Shown in pieces: positions 36,574 through 43,920 of a stretch of 46,621 nt of DNA. The notes beneath the pieces were generated by a model. The model did no database searches. It had not been told where the DNA came from and saw nothing but the letters and a program-made list of their open reading frames with translations. The stretch covers positions 1 through 46,621 of the forward strand of contig JASLKQ010000017.1 of the NCBI GenBank assembly GCA_030747505.1, read 5' to 3'. The position numbers and the translations under genes were made by a program. This DNA comes from Verrucomicrobiota bacterium. GTDB lineage: Bacteria; Verrucomicrobiota; Verrucomicrobiia; Limisphaerales; UBA1100. Within the stretch, counting starts at the first letter, position 1, and every line of letters starts with the position of its first letter.

Positions 36574-36630
36574 GAAAAAAATGCAAACGCCAAACCCGCA
36601 GGCCGGACCATCGTACGGTCCGGCGGTTTA
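36574..36630 (-). terminator. Candidate intrinsic terminator of the universal stress gene
   Basis: The minus strand carries an eight-base-pair stem GCCGGACC/GGTCCGGC (36624-36617 and 36609-36602, seven-base loop), possibly extended by AAACC/GGTTT outside a bulge, and seven T (36581-36575) about ten bases further. It lies about 90 bases after the UspA stop. The spacing between stem and T-run is longer than ideal. Confidence 0.5.
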
Positions 36631-36715
36631 TCTCACCCTTGCTTTCAGGACCACAAGGGCAATTCCTACGGATTTGGCGTGTTCTCCTGGGAAATCAGTC
36701 AATAAAGTCACGTTC

Positions 36716-37207
36716 TTAATCACGAACCACCAGCACCGGACAAGATGCCCGCTGGACCACCCTTTCAGCCGTACTTCCCAACAAGGCATGCTGCAAGCCG
36801 GTTTCTCCATGGGTGGAAATAACCACCAAATCCGACTCCACTTGCTCGGCAGTGTCGCAAATCTCCCTGCACACATTTCCTTCTCGAATCAAAAAATCTC
36901 CGTGGTATTCCTCAGGGATGATCTGCTTACCCCAACGCGTCAGTGTTTCCTTCCACTCTTTTCTGTAAGAAACAGTCCCCACTGGAACCAGCCCACCGGC
37001 AATCAGGGGTGGTTTATATGACACCACATGTATCACTGAAATAGTCGCATCAAACACTTCAGCAAACCGACAAGCATAACGAACGGCCTTCTCCGAATTG
37101 CCCGAGTAGTCTATCGGCACAAGAATCCGATTCAACCGTACCGGAGGAGCCAACTTTTCCTCCATATAATCCAAAACCACTTGGATTGACTCCGCAGTCG
37201 CTTTCAT
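36716..37207 (-). CDS. Universal stress protein (UspA family)
   Basis: This 163-residue protein has the UspA fold with the nucleotide signature STHGETGLQHALLGSTAERVVQRASCPVLVVR (a G-x2-G-x9-G-S/T pattern) at the C-terminus and RILVPIDYSGNSEKAVRYA at the N-terminal strand. It probably binds ATP and helps survival under stress. A GGAGGT-type sequence lies well upstream of its ATG. It is divergent from the Rieske protein gene. Confidence 0.92.
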   Translation of the reverse strand: MKATAESIQVVLDYMEEKLAPPVRLNRILVPIDYSGNSEKAVRYACRFAEVFDATISVIHVVSYKPPLIAGGLVPVGTVSYRKEWKETLTRWGKQIIPEEYHGDFLIREGNVCREICDTAEQVESDLVVISTHGETGLQHALLGSTAERVVQRASCPVLVVRD

Positions 37208-37321
37208 ATCCTCAAAAAGCTCCAGAAAACACCTCCCCAGAAACCTCTATGAAAATCTAAAATCGAGCTCTCTAAACCGCTTTTTAATAAATGTGCAATT
37301 CGCACTCATTCTTGGCATTGC

Positions 37322-37696
37322 ATGCTAAATGCGGGCATGATGAATCTCGTGTCACGCATTCGTATAGCCACAGTCGATGAAGTAAAGGAAGGGCAAACCA
37401 TAAAGTTTTCCTTTAATCGCGAAGAAAAGCCTCAAGAAGGTTTTGTTGGAAGATATCAGGGGAAACTATTCGCGTACGAAAACACCTGTCGCCATATTCC
37501 CATCACACTCGACTATGGTGACAACCGATTCTTCGATACCAAGGGGCAATCCATTATGTGCCAAACCCACGGAGCCGTTTATGAGCCCGATACCGGCCTT
37601 TGCACGCGCGGCCCCTGTGCGGGAGCAAGCCTATACTCGCTCGAAGTACAAGAAGACAACGGTGTGCTTTGGTTTGATGAAGATAGTCTCAGCTAA
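37322..37696 (+). CDS. Rieske-type 2Fe-2S protein
   Basis: This 124-residue protein has the two iron-sulfur ligand pairs CRH (Cys56/His58) and CQTH (Cys80/His83) with a GAVYEPDTGLC loop, so it should carry a Rieske cluster. It is short, like Rieske ferredoxins or nitrite-reductase small-subunit type proteins, and has no signal. Alternative starts at 37337 and 37340 would trim 5-6 residues. No partner oxygenase lies nearby; the last eight bases overlap the convergent DUF1501 gene. Confidence 0.88.
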   Translation: MLNAGMMNLVSRIRIATVDEVKEGQTIKFSFNREEKPQEGFVGRYQGKLFAYENTCRHIPITLDYGDNRFFDTKGQSIMCQTHGAVYEPDTGLCTRGPCAGASLYSLEVQEDNGVLWFDEDSLS

Positions 37697-39146
37697 TGAC
37701 TTCCTTCACCACTTTGCCGTGCACGTCAGTAAGGCGGTATTTGCGGCCCTGAAAGCGGTAATAGAGCTTTTCATGGTCCATGCCCAAGAGATGCATAATC
37801 GTTGCTTGCAAGTCGTGTACATGCACTTTGTTTTCTGCAACCTTGAATCCTAGCTCATCACTGGCTCCATAGGTTCCAGGTTTAGCGCCACCACCGGCCA
37901 TCCATTGGGTATAAACATCCGGATAATGGTCACGCCCAAGAACCTTGCTTTTTGCAGTACGTCCCTCCCGAAAAGGAGTACGACCGAATTCGCCGCCCCA
38001 CACAATTAATGTTTCATCAAAAAGGCCGCGTTGCTTGAGATCGTTAATCAGTGCGGCAATCGGTTTATCCATCGTCTTACACTTGTTGCGTAATCCGTCA
38101 CCCAATCCTGTTCCCGCTCCTGTCCCGTGGAAATCCCAGCCCCAATCAAAGAGATGAACAAACCTTACGCCTTTCTCAACTAATCGGCGGGCTAATAGGA
38201 TATTATTGGCCAAACTTCCGGCACCCGGCTTGGCTCCATAAGCATCCAGTATATGCTTGGGCTCCTTCGAAATATCCATCACCTCCGGAACACTTGCCTG
38301 CATTCGAAAAGCCATCTCGTACTGTGCAATCCGTGTGATGGTCTCAGGACTACCCAGCTCCTTGGCCTGCAAACGATTAAGATCATTCAATGCATCCAGA
38401 CTTTTTCGACGCAGATCGCGGCTCATTCCCTTGGGGTTGGACACATATAAAACAGGATCACCCTTAGAGCGACATTGCACTCCTTGAAACACACTGGGTA
38501 GGAACCCACTGCCAAAGGAGTTTTTGCCGCCATTGGGCTGTACTCCGCTGGAAATCAAGGCCACAAAGCCTGGAAGATCCTGGTTGGCACTTCCCAATCC
38601 ATAAGTAACCCACGAACCCATACTCGGGCGGCCTTCACGGGCACTCCCGGTATAAAGCAGGAGCTCAGCCGGAGCGTGGTTAAACTGATCGGTGGTCATG
38701 GACTTAATGAAAGAGATATCATCAACCTGCTTGGAGAGCTCCGGCAATGCATCACTCATCCATGCGCCTGTTTGACCATACTGGGCAAACTTATGCGGCG
38801 TCCCCATCAGCTTCGGTACTCCTGAGGTAAAGGCAAAACGCCTGCCCTTCAAATACTCATCCGGACAATTTTCACCATCACGCTTCTGGAGTTGGGGTTT
38901 AAAATCATACATATCCAGTCCGGGAGGAGAACCGGTCATATGTAGGTAAATCACACTTTTAGCCTTGGGAGCAAAATGCGGTTTGCGGGTTTTAAATGGT
39001 TGGGTCGGGTCAAACGCTACATCTGCAGCAACCTCCTGAGCCCCACCCATCAGAGAAGCAAAAGCTGCAGCACCCAAACCCATCCCGGCCTGTCCTAAAA
39101 ACTGTCGGCGGGTGTGATGTAAAATATGCTCTTGAGCTAAATCCAT
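37689..39146 (-). CDS. DUF1501 protein, Tat-exported
   Basis: This 485-residue protein has a twin-arginine signal (TRRQFLGQAGMGLGAAAFAS, residues 12-31) and the DUF1501 body: SVIYLHMTGSPPGLDMYDFKP, MTTDQFNHAPAELLLYTGSAR, RFVHLFDWGWDFHGTG, and LIVWGGEFGRTPF followed by GRDHYPDVYTQWMAGGG. It is closely similar to the DUF1501 copy at 42451-43920. It lies 14 bases after the large PSD1 gene, so both should be co-transcribed. Confidence 0.94.
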   Translation of the reverse strand: MDLAQEHILHHTRRQFLGQAGMGLGAAAFASLMGGAQEVAADVAFDPTQPFKTRKPHFAPKAKSVIYLHMTGSPPGLDMYDFKPQLQKRDGENCPDEYLKGRRFAFTSGVPKLMGTPHKFAQYGQTGAWMSDALPELSKQVDDISFIKSMTTDQFNHAPAELLLYTGSAREGRPSMGSWVTYGLGSANQDLPGFVALISSGVQPNGGKNSFGSGFLPSVFQGVQCRSKGDPVLYVSNPKGMSRDLRRKSLDALNDLNRLQAKELGSPETITRIAQYEMAFRMQASVPEVMDISKEPKHILDAYGAKPGAGSLANNILLARRLVEKGVRFVHLFDWGWDFHGTGAGTGLGDGLRNKCKTMDKPIAALINDLKQRGLFDETLIVWGGEFGRTPFREGRTAKSKVLGRDHYPDVYTQWMAGGGAKPGTYGASDELGFKVAENKVHVHDLQATIMHLLGMDHEKLYYRFQGRKYRLTDVHGKVVKEVIS

Positions 39147-39160
39147 TATCTTTTAGTAGG

Positions 39161-42100
39161 CTAACGTTTCATAAACATTTCGTCGAGATTCAAGAGGACA
39201 TTGCCCACCACGGCCCAAGCAGCCAACTCTTCAGTCTTCATGCCAGCTGGCAATGGGCCCAGTGGGTCGGTTGCCATCATTTTTGCCGCAGCAGCATCCT
39301 TTTGATAATCAGCAAGTAATTCGGTGTAGAGCGCAACAAGGCGGCTGACCTCAGCACGCTTTGGCGGGCGTGCAAGGCAGAGGTTAAGCCCAAAGGAAAC
39401 GCGCTCGTGTGGCGTGGCACCACCCTCTTTGACCATTCGACGAGCCAAAGCCTGTGAAGCTTCCACATAAACTGGATCGTTCATTGTAACCAACGCCTGC
39501 AGGGGAGTGTTGGTCGGAACACGCCTCACGGTACAAACATTACGATTGGGCGCATCAAAAGCAGCCATGGAGGGATATGGATTGGTGCGGCGCCAATGCG
39601 TGTAAATACCACGTCGATATTTATCTTCACCCCCACTGGTTTTCCAATCCATCCCCGGCCCAAAAGCAGCAGACACACCAAAACTGGGTTGATAAGGTTT
39701 CACGGGTACTCCATACATTTTACTGCTTAAAAGGCGACTAACAAACATAGCCTGATCTCTAATCATCTCTGCGGTCAGTCTCAACCGGGGCCCACGGGCA
39801 TAAAATCGGTTGGCTGGATCATTCTCAATATGTTCAGCCGTAGAGAGTGAGTTTTGACGATAAGTGGCACTGGTAACTAATAATTTCACAAAAGCCTTGG
39901 TATCCCACTTGAGCCGAACCAATTCAGTAGCCAGCCAATCAAGGAGTGCCGGATGAGTGGGCAGTTCACCCTGACTTCCAAATTCCTCGCTGGTACGAAC
40001 TATGCCGCTGCCGAAGATGGACTCCCAATAACGGTTGGCTATAACGCGGGCCGTAAGAGGATTGCGTTCATTCAAAATCCATTTAGCCAAAGTCAAACGA
40101 TTGATCTTTTTACCTTTTGTGGGCACCTCAAATACTGCCGGCACTCCTTCATAAACGCGTTTATCCTTAACCTGATAGTTCCCACGTAATTGGATATGTG
40201 TCTGGCGCGGCTTAGCCATTTCTCGCATAACTGGCACTGTCGTTGTGCCTTTCATTCCTTCCAGTTGCTTTTTAGCCGCTGCCAATTCCTTTGCCTTGAA
40301 CTGCGTACGTGGGTTATTTGCAGCAAAATAGTCCTTGAGCCTTTTTTCGTGAGCCTCTTTGCGGGAAGCAGAAGGGAGTTTTAGGATGTTGAACACATCC
40401 TTGGGCAACGCATTCTCAAGCTCGGCCACCGGGGAAGTCGTCAGTGCTACTTTTATCTTCTCATTGTTATAATCCTTTATGACCGACTCAAGAATATCAC
40501 CATCCTTTACATCAACCGGTTTTGCCAAACGGAGTAAACCATTCAACTTTGAGTGAGGCAGTGGAACAAAAGGTAATAACCTTGCCCCATCCAGTGCGTA
40601 GTCGACATTAACCTTAAAGACTTGGTTGGATTCTTTTTTCCAAACTGGTTTTCTGCTTTCATCAAAAATCTCCACCCGATGAGCTTTCAGTCGATCGGCC
40701 AACCCCGCCCCCAGACGGTTCCACAGCGCCAATTTCTCAATCGGCACCTCTTTACCCAAATCGACCTCCCACCAGGGGTTGTTTTCCTGGGCGGTGTGGG
40801 TCGTGGATTTCTTTTCATAATTGCCATCGGTATTTCCATCGTTACCGTACTTGGCCGGGCCAGAAAATGCCGTTGTACTCTGACTGGCTTTACCTTTTGG
40901 AGCCACGTTTTGACCACCGCTAAACACCTGCACCTCAGCCAGATGTAGAAACACATTATTACCAACATTGGTCACCCTTACGAAACGGCCTTTGAGGCTC
41001 TTCTCACCCTTTGGCCTGAGCTTGATTGTCAAACGACCCGCATCTACTCCATCAACCTGGACACCCGTTATTTTTCCAGAGGACAGGTTTGCCTTATACA
41101 TCCCCTTTTCAACAGCAGTCTCCAATGCAGTTGTCTGCAGTGGTTTTTCAAATGATTTAGTCCAGGCATCAAACCCATCTAAAGCAGTTGCCTTAAGGTG
41201 ATCTAATTCCTTCTGAAGACCGACGATTTTTAACTCAGCTTCTGTACGTTTCTTTTTCTGTTCTTCCGAAAATATAGTCACTAAAGGGCTTTCATTCCTG
41301 CGGTCTGCATCCTCGCTATTATTAAAAATCGCAAACATTTTGAAGTACTCTTCCTGACTTAAAGGATCGTACTTGTGATCGTGACATTGAGCACACGCCA
41401 TCGTGGTGCCCATCCACACCTGCATGGTGGTGTTTACCCGGTCCACGACCGCCACGTTGCGAAATTCCTCATCGGCGGTTCCACCTTCGTTGTTAGTCTG
41501 GGTATTGCGATGAAAGGCGGTGGCAATGAGTTGGTCATTGGATGGATTGGGCAACAAATCTCCGGCAAGCTGATGAGTGGTGAATTCATCAAAAGGCATG
41601 TTACGGTTGATGGCTTTAATGACCCAATCCCTGTAAGCCCATATTGTTCGGGGTTGGTCATCGGCATAACCGGTGCTATCGGCATAACGCGCCAGATCCA
41701 ACCACTGTCTGGCCCAATGCTCGCCATAGGCAGGTTTAGCCAGCAATCGGTCGATTAGTTTCCCATAAGCCTCTGGAGATTTATCCTCTACAAAATCTTT
41801 CACTTCTTCCGATGCAGGAGGAAGACCTGTAAGATCCAGTGAAGCACGTCTAATGAGTGCGTATTTATCTGCCTCACGCGAGGGTTCCCAGTCACGCTTT
41901 TCCAATTGCGCCAAAACAAAGCGGTCGACTTCATTGCGACTCCACTTTGTGTTTTTGACTGCGGGTAACTTCTCACGCACGGGGCGCACATAAGACCAGT
42001 GTGGTTGATATTCAGCACCTTCAGACACCCATTGCTTTAATACTGCCTTTTGTTCTGCCGACAAGGAGAGCTTGGACTCCCTGGGAGGCATCATTTCGTC

Positions 42101-42376
42101 AGGATCATCGGATAAGATGCGATAGATAAGCTCACTTTCTTCTACATCTCCTGGCTTGATTGCAAAGAGTCCATCCTTCCTTTCTGAAACAGCTGATTCC
42201 CGCACATCCAACCGCAACTTGGCCTTACGGGCATTAGCATCAGGACCGTGGCAGGTATAACAATTTTCTGAAAGAATCGCGCGAACGTCGCGATTAAAAG
42301 AAATCTTTTTCGGTGCTGCGGTGACTGGACCTGAGACCAAAAAACAACCAATCAAAATGAACAAAGCCCTGTTCAT
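39161..42376 (-). CDS. PSD1-type protein: PSCyt1 + DUF1549 + discoidin-like + DUF1553
   Basis: This 1071-residue exported protein starts with a signal peptide and a PSCyt1 heme motif CYTCH at residues 39-43. DUF1549 spans about 150-350 with CAQCH at 328-332. Residues about 445-590 form a discoidin (F5/8 type C)-like beta-sandwich (FVRVTNVGNNVFLHLAEVQVF ... NPWWEVDLGKEVPIEKLALW), which could bind carbohydrate. DUF1553 follows at 760-1060 (IANRYWESIFGSGIVRTSEEFGSQG ... HPALLDWLATELVR). Covalently attached heme is inferred, not shown. It is upstream of its DUF1501 partner. Confidence 0.93.
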   Translation of the reverse strand: MNRALFILIGCFLVSGPVTAAPKKISFNRDVRAILSENCYTCHGPDANARKAKLRLDVRESAVSERKDGLFAIKPGDVEESELIYRILSDDPDEMMPPRESKLSLSAEQKAVLKQWVSEGAEYQPHWSYVRPVREKLPAVKNTKWSRNEVDRFVLAQLEKRDWEPSREADKYALIRRASLDLTGLPPASEEVKDFVEDKSPEAYGKLIDRLLAKPAYGEHWARQWLDLARYADSTGYADDQPRTIWAYRDWVIKAINRNMPFDEFTTHQLAGDLLPNPSNDQLIATAFHRNTQTNNEGGTADEEFRNVAVVDRVNTTMQVWMGTTMACAQCHDHKYDPLSQEEYFKMFAIFNNSEDADRRNESPLVTIFSEEQKKKRTEAELKIVGLQKELDHLKATALDGFDAWTKSFEKPLQTTALETAVEKGMYKANLSSGKITGVQVDGVDAGRLTIKLRPKGEKSLKGRFVRVTNVGNNVFLHLAEVQVFSGGQNVAPKGKASQSTTAFSGPAKYGNDGNTDGNYEKKSTTHTAQENNPWWEVDLGKEVPIEKLALWNRLGAGLADRLKAHRVEIFDESRKPVWKKESNQVFKVNVDYALDGARLLPFVPLPHSKLNGLLRLAKPVDVKDGDILESVIKDYNNEKIKVALTTSPVAELENALPKDVFNILKLPSASRKEAHEKRLKDYFAANNPRTQFKAKELAAAKKQLEGMKGTTTVPVMREMAKPRQTHIQLRGNYQVKDKRVYEGVPAVFEVPTKGKKINRLTLAKWILNERNPLTARVIANRYWESIFGSGIVRTSEEFGSQGELPTHPALLDWLATELVRLKWDTKAFVKLLVTSATYRQNSLSTAEHIENDPANRFYARGPRLRLTAEMIRDQAMFVSRLLSSKMYGVPVKPYQPSFGVSAAFGPGMDWKTSGGEDKYRRGIYTHWRRTNPYPSMAAFDAPNRNVCTVRRVPTNTPLQALVTMNDPVYVEASQALARRMVKEGGATPHERVSFGLNLCLARPPKRAEVSRLVALYTELLADYQKDAAAAKMMATDPLGPLPAGMKTEELAAWAVVGNVLLNLDEMFMKR

Positions 42377-42450
42377 GACAAAAGCAGATTGTGAAGCCCT
42401 ATGAAGGCCCTGTAAAGATTGGATGACAACCGAACACCCGGAATTCAGTA

Positions 42451-43920
42451 TTAAGCCAGAATTCCCTTCACAAGTTTACCATGAACATCGGTCAATCGAT
42501 AACGGCGACCCTGAAACTTGTAGGTGAAGCGTTCGTGATCGATCCCCAATAGATGCAATAAAGTCGCCTGAAAATCATGCACATGAACTCGATCTTTCAC
42601 CGCGTTTACCCCCAAGTCATCACTGGCACCATAGGTCATACCCGGTTTCACTCCACCACCAGCCATCCAAACCGTGAAAGCGTAAGGATGATGATCACGG
42701 CCCCATTTTTTCCGGTTATTAAAGTCCCCCTGCAGGAATGGCGTTCGGCCGAATTCACCTCCCCAGATAACCAGCGTATCATCCAATAAACCGCGTTGCT
42801 TTAAATCCGCAATCAACCCAGCACTGGGCTGATCGGTGTCGCGGCATTGATTGTAGAGTTCGGTAGTCACACTACCATGCTGGTCCCAACCTGCGTGCAT
42901 CACTTGTACAAACCTCGTGCCTCGTTCAATCAAGCGTCGGGCGGTTAAACAATTGTAAGCGAAAGACCCCCGTTCTTTGACTGCTGGACCATATAGATCC
43001 AGTACACTCTTTGGCTCAGAAGATAAATCTGTTAGCTCTGGCACGCTCGTCTGCATCCGATACGCCATTTCATATTGAGATATGCGCGTGAGAATTTCAG
43101 GATCTCCAAACTCTGCATAACGCATTTGGTTTAGTTTAGATAAATCATCCAACATGCCACGTCGCTGTTGCCCTGTAATACCTGAAGGGTTTTTTAAATA
43201 AAGCACCGGGGCACCTCCGGCACGGAACTTAACACCTTGAAAACGAGAAGGCAGGAAACCGCTACTCCAGTAAAAATCATAAAAGATCTGACCGCAGGTT
43301 GTCCCCTTGCTTACGCTGGTCATCACCACAAAAGACGGAAGGCTATCAGTGTCACTGCCCAACCCGTAACTAAGCCACGCTCCCATCGTAGGTCGTCCTG
43401 GCATTTCGGCACCGGACATAAAGAATGAAATCGCCGGCGCATGATTTACCTGCTCAGTATACATGCTTTTAATGAAGCAGATATCATCTGCCACCTTGGC
43501 AACATGGGGCATAAAGTTGCTAACCCATGCACCACTCTGTCCGTGCTGTTTAAAAGGTTCGATGGGGCCTAACATCAGCTTACCCTGTGGATTACCGGTC
43601 ATCGTACTAAAACGTTTGCCTGCCACATAATCCTTGGGCACTGGCTTGCCGTGCAACTGCTGCTGCAAAGGCTTGTAATCGTACAAGTCAGTGTGTGTAG
43701 GCGCCCCATTCATGAAGAGATAAATCACACGTTTTGCTTTAGGGGCGAAATGCGGGAGATTGCCCAAACCCCCGAAAGCCCCACCGGTCTGCCCTGCCAA
43801 GCCATCCTGCTGCAATAGACTACCCAGTGCTGCCGCGCCAATACCGGTTGCCGACCGTCCGAAGAACTGACGGCGATTAACCATGAGTTGGGATTCAGTA
43901 ATGGGATTTAAGTCATTCAC
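42451..43920 (-). CDS. DUF1501 protein, Tat-exported (third copy)
   Basis: This 489-residue protein has a twin-arginine signal (NRRQFFGRSATGIGAAALGS, residues 15-34) and all DUF1501 landmarks: RVIYLFMNGAPTHTDLYDYKP, MYTEQVNHAPAISFFMSGA, LVIWGGEFGRTPF, GRDHHPYAFTVWMAGGG. It overlaps the upstream PSD1-type gene by eight bases, so translation is coupled. The downstream PSD1 gene at 42376 is 74 bases away. Confidence 0.94.
   Translation of the reverse strand: MNDLNPITESQLMVNRRQFFGRSATGIGAAALGSLLQQDGLAGQTGGAFGGLGNLPHFAPKAKRVIYLFMNGAPTHTDLYDYKPLQQQLHGKPVPKDYVAGKRFSTMTGNPQGKLMLGPIEPFKQHGQSGAWVSNFMPHVAKVADDICFIKSMYTEQVNHAPAISFFMSGAEMPGRPTMGAWLSYGLGSDTDSLPSFVVMTSVSKGTTCGQIFYDFYWSSGFLPSRFQGVKFRAGGAPVLYLKNPSGITGQQRRGMLDDLSKLNQMRYAEFGDPEILTRISQYEMAYRMQTSVPELTDLSSEPKSVLDLYGPAVKERGSFAYNCLTARRLIERGTRFVQVMHAGWDQHGSVTTELYNQCRDTDQPSAGLIADLKQRGLLDDTLVIWGGEFGRTPFLQGDFNNRKKWGRDHHPYAFTVWMAGGGVKPGMTYGASDDLGVNAVKDRVHVHDFQATLLHLLGIDHERFTYKFQGRRYRLTDVHGKLVKGILA

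Noticed and set aside
36544-36715. Possible small gene between the hydrolase and UspA genes
   Set aside because: No plausible coding frame; the region holds a terminator-like hairpin.
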